Below, in pieces: positions 1 through 6,856 of a DNA stretch of 36,639 nucleotides (within the stretch, counting starts at the first letter, position 1; each line of letters starts with the position of its first letter). Made by a program: the position numbers and the translations under genes. The notes under the pieces are model-generated. The model was not told the origin of the DNA. It saw only the letters and a list, made by a program, of their open reading frames with translations, and ran no database searches. The DNA comes from an uncultured Collinsella sp. Its GTDB lineage: Bacteria > Actinomycetota > Coriobacteriia > Coriobacteriales > Coriobacteriaceae. The stretch covers positions 1 to 36,639 of the forward strand of contig UQSK01000014.1 in NCBI GenBank assembly GCA_900543605.1, written 5' to 3'.

Positions 1-44
1 ATTACTACGCGTCTCGTGGGCTCGGAGATGTGTATAAGAGACAG
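1..44. other. Illumina Nextera adapter (artefact)
   Basis: These bases are not genomic. They read as the last two bases of the P7 flow-cell primer, an 8-base index (TACTACGC), the Nextera read-2 tail and the 19-bp Tn5 mosaic end finishing in AGAGACAG at 44. The same construct appears as its reverse complement at the right end of the window. Genomic sequence starts at 45. Confidence 0.98.
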
Positions 45-78
45 CAACCGGAGTCGATCGCTTTCTATTCTATGGTGG
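45..78. repeat. Direct repeat copy 1 (tRNA-Lys 3'-flank repeat)
   Basis: These 34 bases match 1329-1362 at 32 of 34 positions in the same orientation. The second copy covers the CCA end and terminator of the tRNA-Lys gene. This copy has no tRNA body next to it and is cut on its left by the sequencing adapter, so it may originally have been longer. It looks like a tRNA-end footprint of the kind left by integration or recombination at a tRNA gene. Confidence 0.8.
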
Positions 79-365
79 AGCATCCAGAAGATGCTTCCGA
101 ACTCGTTTTCTCGGTGCCATTCATGCTTTCGAAGCATCGTTCGACCTTCGCAGCCTCATGTTTTGAGGATCTGCCGTGTTTATCACTGTTATTAATGAGT
201 GTGCGGAAGTGATCCTCATACAGATACGTGCGATCCGCCAGAGAACTGAGAAGCATCTTTCTGCAGCCCTCGTTGTCTATCCTCACATCTCTCAGGTCTT
301 CCGGAAATTCACAAGCAGTCTTAGGGTCAGTTTGTTTCTGCTTTCAGAGACTTGTTTGAGAGTTA
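79..365. other. Stretch without a recognised gene
   Basis: No recognisable gene was found here. The minus strand carries an open frame of about 90 codons (roughly 65-334) with a possible GTG start at 286. Its translation, rich in Lys, Ser and Glu, resembles no family I know, and no ribosome-binding site is convincing. Base composition is lower in GC than the housekeeping genes, like the adjacent traX-like gene. It may be a decayed accessory gene downstream of that gene. Confidence 0.4.
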
Positions 366-1163
366 TTAAAGACAGTTCAAAACAATAAGTGAGACACCAT
401 AAAGCAGAGCAAGATGTGCCGGATAGAAAATGTAGAAGAAGTATTTCAGCTTCAGCCCTCGCTTGCCATTATAAAGATTGATAAGCAGCAACGAAACGAC
501 CGCGGCAGCAACATCAGGATTAAATACATTAGCTGTAGCAAACTCAAATCCGCCGCCAACTATATGGCATGACGAAAGGAGCACTGCGCATACTGCAGCA
601 AAGAACATCTTGGCCTTGCTGTCGTGGAATAAATAGAATGCAGCCACAAGCAGAATGCCATACACGCCGCCATCTAGTTTAGTGTATTCAGCTGCCAGTG
701 CTGTCAAAACAATCAGAGCAATTTCTGCGATGTGCCTCTTCCATTTTGAAAGACTTTGTATCTTTTCCAGAATAATCAAAAAGACCAAGGAAAGCAGGAG
801 CTCGCACATAACATTTTGTTGCCGAAGGTCAAAGAGTTGCCCGGTTTGAACGAAATCGTATATGGGCTCCGCAATGATTGCGAAGACAAGCATATTTCGC
901 AGGTACTTCTTTATGTCATGAGTATGCAAAAATCCCTCAACTATCAAAAAGCAAAATAAGGGAAATGCAATTCTGCCAAGAACATGAAGCACATCCGAAG
1001 CCTCGCTTAGAATCGCCCACTGCTCGTCTGATATCTGATTGTACGATGCGTGAGTCATGATTCCATTGGTCAGGACGATCCTGCTTACATGATCGAGAAC
1101 CATCGAAATGGCCGCTATTATCTTTAATGTGCTGCCGCTAATTCCGTATCTATCTGTTTTCAT
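366..1163 (-). CDS. TraX-family integral membrane protein
   Basis: This 265-residue protein has about seven hydrophobic segments. The N-terminus (SGSTLKIIAAISMVLDHVSR) matches the opening motif of the TraX family, and the end (FFYIFYPAHLALLYG) matches its closing motif. TraX was first described as the F-plasmid pilin N-acetylase. Chromosomal homologues are common in gut bacteria and are probably membrane acyltransferases of unknown substrate. An AAGGG ribosome-binding sequence lies about 7 bases before the ATG. No other conjugation gene is visible nearby. Codon use is more AT-rich than in neighbouring genes, and the gene is bracketed by direct repeats at 45-78 and 1329-1362, so recent acquisition is plausible. 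Family assignment is fairly secure; function is not. Confidence 0.82.
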   Translation of the reverse strand: MKTDRYGISGSTLKIIAAISMVLDHVSRIVLTNGIMTHASYNQISDEQWAILSEASDVLHVLGRIAFPLFCFLIVEGFLHTHDIKKYLRNMLVFAIIAEPIYDFVQTGQLFDLRQQNVMCELLLSLVFLIILEKIQSLSKWKRHIAEIALIVLTALAAEYTKLDGGVYGILLVAAFYLFHDSKAKMFFAAVCAVLLSSCHIVGGGFEFATANVFNPDVAAAVVSLLLINLYNGKRGLKLKYFFYIFYPAHLALLYGVSLIVLNCL

Positions 1164-1181
1164 TTCGTTTCCCTTTCTTTG

Positions 1182-1200
1182 GGTGGGCCGTCAGGGGTTC
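1182..1200 (-). repeat. 19-bp copy of the tRNA-Lys 3' end
   Basis: These 19 bases are identical to 1358-1376, the T-arm and acceptor 3' half of the intact tRNA-Lys gene. The match stops inside the T-loop and the rest of a tRNA is missing. It lies about 175 bp downstream of the real gene in the direction of transcription, as expected for an att-like footprint or a decayed tandem tRNA copy. Confidence 0.85.
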
Positions 1201-1290
1201 AGCCTGCTTCGCACGCGAACGCTGCGGCGCTTTCGCGCCTTGCGCGCTGCGCTGGCAAACGCTCACGCGTTTACTCAGCTCCGCGCCCCG

Positions 1291-1306
1291 ACGGGTTCGA
1301 ACCCGT
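1291..1306. repeat. 16-bp perfect palindrome resembling a tRNA T-arm
   Basis: ACGGGTTCGAACCCGT is its own reverse complement and contains the TTCGAA core of a tRNA T-loop with 5-bp flanking stems. No complete cloverleaf can be drawn around it. A similar T-arm-like module lies at 10162-10181 in the corresponding place beside tRNA-Gly. Surrounding sequence (1200-1290) holds several GC-rich inverted repeats and no gene. Confidence 0.7.
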
Positions 1307-1320
1307 GCAGCGGCAACAAA

Positions 1321-1348
1321 AAAGCGGCCAACCGGAGTTGATCGCTTT
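1321..1348 (-). terminator. Terminator of tRNA-Lys
   Basis: Read leftward, AAAGCG pairs with CGCTTT around an inner CAAC/GTTG stem and a TCCG loop. A run of T residues follows (A residues at 1318-1323 on the plus strand). It starts about 9 bases past the CCA end of the tRNA. Confidence 0.8.
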
Positions 1349-1362
1349 CTATTCCATGGTGG
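1329..1362. repeat. Direct repeat copy 2 (overlaps tRNA-Lys 3' end)
   Basis: Partner of the repeat at 45-78, with 32 of 34 positions identical. This copy includes the tRNA-Lys CCA end and most of its terminator. The two copies bracket about 1.25 kb carrying the TraX-like gene. Confidence 0.8.
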
Positions 1363-1432
1363 GCCGTCAGGGGTTCGAACCCTGGACCTTGGGATTAAAA
1401 GTCCCCTGCTCTGCCAGCTGAGCTAACGGCCC
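1357..1432 (-). tRNA. tRNA-Lys (anticodon TTT)
   Basis: The 76-base gene folds into a standard cloverleaf: acceptor GGGCCGT with ACGGCCC, D-loop AGCTGGCAGAG, anticodon loop CTTTTAA with anticodon TTT, T-loop GGTTCGAACC, and an encoded CCA. A promoter lies just upstream and a hairpin terminator just downstream, so it is probably a single-gene transcript. Confidence 0.97.
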
Positions 1433-1441
1433 GCGGGTGGC

Positions 1442-1470
1442 ATTGTACCACGGTCTGGGACTATTCCCAA
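1442..1470 (-). promoter_or_regulatory. Promoter of tRNA-Lys
   Basis: Reading leftward, TTGGGA (-35, plus-strand 1465-1470) and TACAAT (-10, plus-strand 1442-1447) are separated by 17 bases. The -10 box ends 9 bases before the tRNA 5' end. The -35 overlaps the last codons of the upstream aminopeptidase gene. Confidence 0.65.
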
Positions 1471-2741
1471 CTCCATTGGCCGTTCTGGAAAATCACAACT
1501 TCACGTCCATCAGGCGTAATTCCCGTAATATCGATGTCGTCCGTGCCAATCATAAAATCGACGTGCGTGCTCGAGACGTTAACGCCATGCTCCAGGAGCT
1601 CTTCCTTGGACATGTCGTACCCACCCTCGATGCATTCGGGGAAACCGACACCTAGCGCGAGATGGCAGCTAGCGTTCTCGTCATAGAGCGTATCGTAGAA
1701 CAGAACACCACTTTCGCGGATCGGCGTGTTCTTGGAAATGAGCGCGACCTCTCCCAGGTGAGCAGCGCCCTCGTCAGTATCGATGATACTTGCGAGCGTT
1801 GCCTTGCCCACGCGGGCGTCGTAGTCCACCACGCGGCCGCCCTCGAACTTAATCCAAAAATCTTCGACCTTATTGCCGTGATGGATGAGCGGCATGGCCG
1901 AGTACACGATACCGTCGGCGCGCATGCGATCGGGCGAAGTGAAGACTTCCTCGGTGGGAATGTTGGGGAAGAAGGGGTGCCCATCGGGCGTCTTGCCCTT
2001 GCCGCCGGCCCACTCGTGACCTTTCGTCATGCCAATCGTCAGATCGGTTCCATTTGCCGCGGTGTAATGCAGGTAGTCGAAACGATTGTCGTTCAGGAAA
2101 CGCAGGTTCTTTTCGAATGCGGCGTCATGGAGTTCCCAGTCGCTCTCTGGGTCCTGGCCATCGGCGCGCGCGGTGTGCAGAATCGCATTCCACAGCTTAT
2201 AGATTGCAACCTCATCGGCGTCTCCCGGGAACACCTCGTGCGCCCAAGCCACGACCGGAGCGCCGGCGATGCACCACGGATTGATGTTGTAATCCAGTCC
2301 ACGGCGGAAAACTTTGCACTGCGTATTCCTCGCCTTGGATGCCGCGGCCGGCTTGGCTGGATCGATGCCCTTGAGGGCTGCAGGATCCGCACCCTCGATA
2401 AAGACAAAGCAGGCACCATCCTGGGCCAAGGAATCCAGCTGTATGCGCTTCCACTCGGGCGTCTGCTCAAAATAGCTTTTCTCGACATGCTCGTACGTGA
2501 GCCTCGTCACGGCATCATCGGCCCAAATGACCGTCACGTGGCCGGCGCCGGCAGCATAGGCCTCCGCGACCACCACGCGCGCAAACGGCGCGCACTCGAC
2601 CGGAGACTGAACGACGACCTCCTGACCGGGCTTGACGTTTACGCCCTTGCGGACGACCAGGCGCGCGTAGTTTTTAATCTTGGGCTCCAGGGCCTTCATG
2701 CCCTCCAGAGCCTCTTCGACCGTCAGGGCAGCTCGAATCAT
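1461..2741 (-). CDS. M29-family metallo-aminopeptidase (AmpS/PepS type)
   Basis: Cytosolic aminopeptidase of 426 residues, the usual size for family M29. These dimetal enzymes remove N-terminal residues from peptides. Candidate metal ligands are in the expected order: Glu in NIPTEEVF, Glu in HLGEVAL, His in NASCHLALG, and His and Asp in STHVDFMIGTDD near the C-terminus. No signal peptide is present. I place the start at the ATG at 2741 because a GGAG lies 6 bases before it; an ATG four codons earlier lacks any ribosome-binding site. It is transcribed leftward, with a terminator-like hairpin of the upstream gene (2773-2800) just before it, so it probably has its own promoter. Confidence 0.92.
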   Translation of the reverse strand: MIRAALTVEEALEGMKALEPKIKNYARLVVRKGVNVKPGQEVVVQSPVECAPFARVVVAEAYAAGAGHVTVIWADDAVTRLTYEHVEKSYFEQTPEWKRIQLDSLAQDGACFVFIEGADPAALKGIDPAKPAAASKARNTQCKVFRRGLDYNINPWCIAGAPVVAWAHEVFPGDADEVAIYKLWNAILHTARADGQDPESDWELHDAAFEKNLRFLNDNRFDYLHYTAANGTDLTIGMTKGHEWAGGKGKTPDGHPFFPNIPTEEVFTSPDRMRADGIVYSAMPLIHHGNKVEDFWIKFEGGRVVDYDARVGKATLASIIDTDEGAAHLGEVALISKNTPIRESGVLFYDTLYDENASCHLALGVGFPECIEGGYDMSKEELLEHGVNVSSTHVDFMIGTDDIDITGITPDGREVVIFQNGQWSWE

Positions 2742-2772
2742 GTGCCACTCCATCTATCTATAGAACAGTAAA

Positions 2773-2800
2773 AAGGCGCGCCGCAAAAACGACGCGCCTT
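2773..2800 (-). terminator. Terminator after the membrane protein gene
   Basis: AAGGCGCG (2773-2780) pairs with CGCGCCTT (2793-2800) around a 12-base loop. On the minus strand the hairpin is followed by five T residues. It closes the transcript of the 2831-3406 gene and separates it from the aminopeptidase gene. Confidence 0.8.
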
Positions 2801-2830
2801 ATATCTTAGCGATAAGTATGTATGCAAACG

Positions 2831-3406
2831 CTACTTCTTCTTGGAGTCCTTCTTGTCCTCCTCGGCAGCCGCGCGCTCAATAAGAGCGTTGAGCTTGTTC
2901 TCGGACATGCCCTCGGCCTGCGCGCGGTACATGTTGCGCAAGGGACGAATACGAGCGAAGTCGTAGATAAAGTCACCTAGGATGATGACATAGGACAAAA
3001 CGATGCCGACCATCTGGACAGGGCTGGACACCATGCCAGCGGGAGCGAAGTACAGCGAGGCCCAAATTGCCACGACGAGCACCATGCCAATGGCGAGCAC
3101 AATCCACCAGATGCGACGGCGCTTGGTGTAGTCCTCGTCCTGCTTGAGGAGGATATTCGACACCGTATAGATGCGGTCCTCCTTGGCGCGCTGCTTGGCC
3201 TTGCGGGCGCGCTTCTCCTCTTTAGAGAGGCCCTCGAGGTTCTCGCCCTTCTCGAGCTCTTTGCGGCGTGCCTTAGACGAAGCCGGCACGACGCGAACGG
3301 AGCTCGCTGCTTGGCGGGCGGGCTTAGCAGATGCGGCAGACTTGCGCGCAACCCCGGTAACTTCGTGGGATTGCGTGCGCTTGTTCGTGGCGCTACGGGT
3401 ACTCAC
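2831..3406 (-). CDS. Hypothetical two-helix membrane protein with basic N-terminus
   Basis: I do not recognise a specific family. The 191-residue protein has a Lys/Arg/Ala-rich, probably disordered N-terminal region (about 1-95). Two hydrophobic segments follow (about 102-122 and 130-146), then a charged, Lys-rich C-terminal tail. The start is a GTG directly after the purC stop codon, with a GGAG about 9 bases upstream, so translation is probably coupled to purC. The layout resembles small actinobacterial membrane proteins of unknown function. The charged tails suggest both ends face the cytoplasm. No role in purine synthesis can be inferred beyond shared transcription. Confidence 0.75.
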   Translation of the reverse strand: MSTRSATNKRTQSHEVTGVARKSAASAKPARQAASSVRVVPASSKARRKELEKGENLEGLSKEEKRARKAKQRAKEDRIYTVSNILLKQDEDYTKRRRIWWIVLAIGMVLVVAIWASLYFAPAGMVSSPVQMVGIVLSYVIILGDFIYDFARIRPLRNMYRAQAEGMSENKLNALIERAAAEEDKKDSKKK

Positions 3407-4294
3407 TTATGCGTTCTCCTTCATGCTTGTGAACTGGGAGCCCGTGATGATCTGGAAGGCCTCGCGATAGCGCTCGGACGTGCCATCGATGACCTCGGCG
3501 GGCAGGTGCGGGGTCTCCCCCGTCATATCCCAGTTGGCCTTGAGCCAATTGCGGACGAATTGCTTGTCGTAGCTAGGCTGGATCTTGCCCTCCTCGTAGC
3601 TGGCAGCAGGCCAGAAACGGCTGGAGTCGGGCGTGAGGCACTCGTCGATCAGCGTGACCTTGCCATCAATGACACCAAACTCGAACTTGGTGTCGGCAAT
3701 GATGATGCCACGGGTCGCGGCGTACTCGGCAGCGGCCTTGTAGATCTTGAGGGAAAGGTCACGAATCTGCGTGGCGATGTCCTCGCCCACGATCTCGCAG
3801 CAACGCTCGAACGAGATGTTCTCGTCGTGGTCACCGATCTCGGCCTTCGTGGACGGCGTGAACAGCGGCTCGGGAAGCTTGGAAGCCTCGGTCAGGCCCT
3901 CAGGCAGCTGGATGCCGCAGACGGTGCCGTTCTCGTCGTAGGTCTTCTTGCCCGAACCGGTCAGATAGCCGCGGACGATGCACTCGATAGGAATCGTCTG
4001 GGCCTTCTTAACCAGCATGGCGCGGCCAGCGAGGTAGTCGCGATACTCAGCAAACTCCTCGGGGAAATCCGCCGGGTCGATGGAAACGAGATGGTTGGGG
4101 ACGATGTCGGCAAACTTATCGAACCAGAATGCCGAGATGCGATTGAGTACCTCTCCCTTAAACGGAATCTCGTCGGGAAGAATGAAGTCAAACGCAGAAA
4201 TGCGGTCGGTGGCGACCATCAGCAGGTTTTCACCGGCATCGTAAATATCACGAACCTTGCCACGGGAATCCGGACGACGCTCCATCGTTGTCAC
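3407..4294 (-). CDS. purC: Phosphoribosylaminoimidazole-succinocarboxamide synthase (SAICAR synthetase)
   Basis: Catalyses the ATP-dependent joining of CAIR and aspartate in de novo purine synthesis. The 295-residue protein shows family signatures: GKVRDIYD near the N-terminus (nucleotide loop), ATDRISAFDF, the substrate motif IVRGYLTGSG, and IADTKFEFG followed by DECLTPDSSRFW. I place the start at the GTG at 4294, 8 bases after AAGGAG. An in-frame GTG nine bases earlier overlaps that ribosome-binding sequence. Another purine gene, purB, lies at 8460-9806 on the same strand but not adjacent. The next gene begins directly at the purC stop. Confidence 0.97.
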   Translation of the reverse strand: MTTMERRPDSRGKVRDIYDAGENLLMVATDRISAFDFILPDEIPFKGEVLNRISAFWFDKFADIVPNHLVSIDPADFPEEFAEYRDYLAGRAMLVKKAQTIPIECIVRGYLTGSGKKTYDENGTVCGIQLPEGLTEASKLPEPLFTPSTKAEIGDHDENISFERCCEIVGEDIATQIRDLSLKIYKAAAEYAATRGIIIADTKFEFGVIDGKVTLIDECLTPDSSRFWPAASYEEGKIQPSYDKQFVRNWLKANWDMTGETPHLPAEVIDGTSERYREAFQIITGSQFTSMKENA

Positions 4295-4325
4295 GTGAGT
4301 CACTCCTTACCTAAATACGACAGAA

Positions 4326-4345
4326 ATGCGGGTTCTTTCCCGCAT
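4326..4345. terminator. Hairpin between histidine kinase and purC
   Basis: ATGCGGG (4326-4332) pairs with CCCGCAT (4339-4345) around a 6-base loop. On the minus strand it is followed only by TTTCTGTCG, so termination of the kinase transcript would be weak. It could equally act as a leader structure for purC, whose start is about 30 bases downstream. Confidence 0.4.
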
Positions 4346-4403
4346 GTTTTCGCAAACTCGGAGCGGTAGGGACGCGGCCCCTCCTTCACCGAATAGCGAA
4401 AAG

Positions 4404-5969
4404 CTAGTGCTCCATTGTAGTAGATGCCGCGTCTGCCGTGTGCTCGCGGGGCAGATGAATTGTAAAAGTCGTACCCTTTCCAAGCTCCGACTCCACGGAT
4501 ATGTAGCCATGGTGACGCTCGACGATCTGCTTGGTCACGGCGAGGCCAACGCCCAGGCCGCCGGCTTCGCGGGCGCGGCTGGCATCGGCGCGCCAAAACC
4601 GCCCGAAAATGCGCGACAGATCGTCCTTGGCAATACCGATACCGGTATCAGAAACGGCAATGCTGACGTGCTTGCGGTCACTGAGCACCGACACCACGAC
4701 CCAACCGCCCTCGGGGGTGTAGCGCATGGCGTTGCTCATGAGGTTGATAACACATTGCGTGATCATGTCGGGATCGGCCTCGACGACATCGTCGTGACCC
4801 TGGGTCTCGTCCGCAAAACGCAGGCGCAGATCGCGGTCGACAAACAGGCGCTCCTGGGCATTGACGATGGAACGCACGAAAGGAACCATGTCCACCGGCT
4901 CAAGGTTGAGCGGAGCCGCGCTGTTTTCCATGCGCGACAGGTCGAGCATCTGCTGCACCAGACGAGCCAAGCGACGCGTCTCGGAAGCAACGGTCTCCAA
5001 ATGCTCATCGTCGGTGGGATACACGCCATCCTGCATGGCCTCGACCGTTGCGAGCATGGCCATAAGCGGCGTGCGAAGCTCGTGTGCAACGTCTGAGGTC
5101 AGGCGCTTCTCGTGTTTCATATCCTTCTCGAGAGAAGTGGCCATCTCATCGAAGGTCTCACCCAGCTGATCGATCTCGTCATCACCGCGCAGTCCCGTGC
5201 GAGCCGACAGGTCGCCGTCACGGATTTGCTTTGCGGTACTGGTGATGCGATGAATCGGCTTGGTGAGCATGCGCGACACGAGCGATCCGATAACGACCGA
5301 AATGCAAATTGCAACAACCGCGGCGAGGGCCATGGCGTTAAAGGTCTTCTCCCTAAACGCAGAGTCCGCCTTGGTGAGCAGAGCGTCGGAGCCGATGGCC
5401 CACAGCTTTACCTGTCCGACATGCTCGCCGGAAGACGTTACAATCTCGACGTTAGCAACGCTATCGGAGTCGGTTGGAGCAGACGAGACCGGACTATGCG
5501 ATGCCCTCTTGCCGCTCGTGTCGTCGGTCGTAGCCTGGTTTTCGCGTACATCGGCGGTGGCGCTTGCCGAGGGCCAGGAATCGTCATAAACGATCACGCC
5601 CTTTTTATTGACGACCTGCATACCCAGATCGTCGGAAACCAAACTCGACGTTGCGACCGTGCGCAGTTCTCCCGCGGTCCAAGAGCCGTTTTCCTCATAT
5701 GAGGTTGCCAACTTCTCGGCAGCGGAATTTGCGATTTCGACGATATTGGAGCGTGTGTAATCCGAAAAGACTGTGCCCCACACAACAGAGACAACGCCCA
5801 CCAGCACCAATACCGTCATGAGCGATGTCAGAGCAAAAGCAAGTGCCATGCGCGAGGGATAGCTCATCGTTGGCCGTGAATCGGAACGAGGCGTGTTCCA
5901 ACTAGCCTTGGAACCCGCCTCGCTCTCCTGCTTGTGCTTTTGTCCGATTTCAAAGCGCGCAGGTGTCAT
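4404..5969 (-). CDS. Two-component sensor histidine kinase (MtrB-like architecture)
   Basis: Membrane kinase of 521 residues. It has a cytoplasmic N-tail and a transmembrane segment at about 43-66. The extracellular sensor region (about 67-210) contains a Ser/Thr-rich insertion near 140-170, followed by a second transmembrane segment at about 212-232. Then come a HAMP domain, the phospho-acceptor His296 in DVAHELRTPL, N-box Asn413, G1 box DTGIGI (441-446) and G2 box GLGVGL (471-476). An AGGGA lies 8 bases before the ATG. It follows the response regulator gene by 11 bases, forming an operon. The signal sensed cannot be read from sequence. The layout resembles the actinobacterial MtrB kinase, which works in cell-wall and division control. 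Confidence 0.93.
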   Translation of the reverse strand: MTPARFEIGQKHKQESEAGSKASWNTPRSDSRPTMSYPSRMALAFALTSLMTVLVLVGVVSVVWGTVFSDYTRSNIVEIANSAAEKLATSYEENGSWTAGELRTVATSSLVSDDLGMQVVNKKGVIVYDDSWPSASATADVRENQATTDDTSGKRASHSPVSSAPTDSDSVANVEIVTSSGEHVGQVKLWAIGSDALLTKADSAFREKTFNAMALAAVVAICISVVIGSLVSRMLTKPIHRITSTAKQIRDGDLSARTGLRGDDEIDQLGETFDEMATSLEKDMKHEKRLTSDVAHELRTPLMAMLATVEAMQDGVYPTDDEHLETVASETRRLARLVQQMLDLSRMENSAAPLNLEPVDMVPFVRSIVNAQERLFVDRDLRLRFADETQGHDDVVEADPDMITQCVINLMSNAMRYTPEGGWVVVSVLSDRKHVSIAVSDTGIGIAKDDLSRIFGRFWRADASRAREAGGLGVGLAVTKQIVERHHGYISVESELGKGTTFTIHLPREHTADAASTTMEH

Positions 5970-5980
5970 ATGTGATTTCC

Positions 5981-6703
5981 CTATTTCTCGTCCGACTTAT
6001 CGGTCTTGGCCGGAGCCTCGAAGCGATAGCCGACACCATGGACGGTGTAGAGCCACTTGGGCTTCTTGGGATCATCGCCCAGCTTGGCGCGAAGATTCTT
6101 CACGTGGCTATCGATGGTGCGCTCATAGCCCTCAAAGTCATACCCGAGCACTTTCTCGACCAGCTCCATGCGGTTATACACACGGCCGGGATGGCGGGCA
6201 AGCGTGGTGAGCAGCTTGAACTCGGAAGCCGTCAGATCGACTTCCTTGCCCTCGACCAAGATCTTGTGGCCCGAGATATCGATGACCAGATCGCCGAAGT
6301 CGAGTACCTCGACGGCGGGCTCGTCGGCCTGATGGGCACGGCGGAACAGAGCGCGAACGCGGGCGACGAGCTCGCGCGGCGAGAACGGCTTAATCAGATA
6401 GTCGTCGGCGCCGAGCTCAAGACCGATAATACGGTCCTCGATCTCGCCCTTAGCCGTCAGCATGATGATGGGGACATCCGAGGTATCGCGAATGGTGCGG
6501 CAAACGCGCTCGCCGGGAATCTTGGGGAGCATAAGGTCGAGCACGACCAGGTCGAACTGATGCTTCTCGAACTCCTCGATCGCGGACTGGCCGTCGCCGA
6601 CGCCCACAACCCAATAGCCTTCGCGCTCGAGATAGGCAGCGACGGCGTCACGGATTGCCTTCTCATCCTCGACCAGCAGAATCTTTTTTGCATCTGAAGC
6701 CAT
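5981..6703 (-). CDS. OmpR-family response regulator (MtrA-like)
   Basis: DNA-binding regulator of 240 residues. The receiver domain (about 6-120) has acidic residues Glu12 and Asp13, phospho-acceptor Asp56 in VVLDLMLP, and the conserved Lys in DDYLIKPFSPREL. A C-terminal winged helix follows, with TASEFKLLTTLARHPGRVYNR and a recognition helix near YERTIDSHVKNLRAKLG. I place the start at the ATG at 6703 because AGGGGGG lies 7 bases upstream; a TTG seven codons earlier overlaps that element. The gene is the first of the pair with the kinase at 4404-5969, its likely phosphodonor. The family matches MtrA/RegX-type regulators, but the target genes are unknown. Confidence 0.94.
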   Translation of the reverse strand: MASDAKKILLVEDEKAIRDAVAAYLEREGYWVVGVGDGQSAIEEFEKHQFDLVVLDLMLPKIPGERVCRTIRDTSDVPIIMLTAKGEIEDRIIGLELGADDYLIKPFSPRELVARVRALFRRAHQADEPAVEVLDFGDLVIDISGHKILVEGKEVDLTASEFKLLTTLARHPGRVYNRMELVEKVLGYDFEGYERTIDSHVKNLRAKLGDDPKKPKWLYTVHGVGYRFEAPAKTDKSDEK

Positions 6704-6758
6704 AACACGGCCCCCCTGTCTCAATTAGCTAAGAACAAGCCCATTTTAACGCACCTGA

Positions 6759-6797
6759 GCCCGCCGGATGCCGCTATGACGCGGCAGCTCGGCGGGC
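6759..6797. terminator. Strong two-tier hairpin upstream of the response regulator
   Basis: GCCCGCCG (6759-6766) pairs with CGGCGGGC (6790-6797), and inside it TGCCGC pairs with GCGGCA. No T-run follows on the minus strand, so it is not a standard intrinsic terminator. It sits between the lipoprotein stop and the regulator start, where it could limit read-through or protect an mRNA end. Confidence 0.5.
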
Positions 6798-6856
6798 GGT
6801 ACTCACAATTACAACGCGTTTATTCCCCTGTTGGCGCCTTTTTAACCCCTCTAAGC

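Noticed and set aside
65..286. A 73-codon minus-strand open frame downstream of the TraX-like gene
   Set aside because: It lacks a recognisable family or a good ribosome-binding site, and its end runs into the direct repeat. Kept only as a note in the 79-365 entry.
1291..1306. A possible extra tRNA gene around the T-arm-like palindrome
   Set aside because: No D-arm, anticodon arm or matching acceptor strands can be drawn within 80 bases on either strand.
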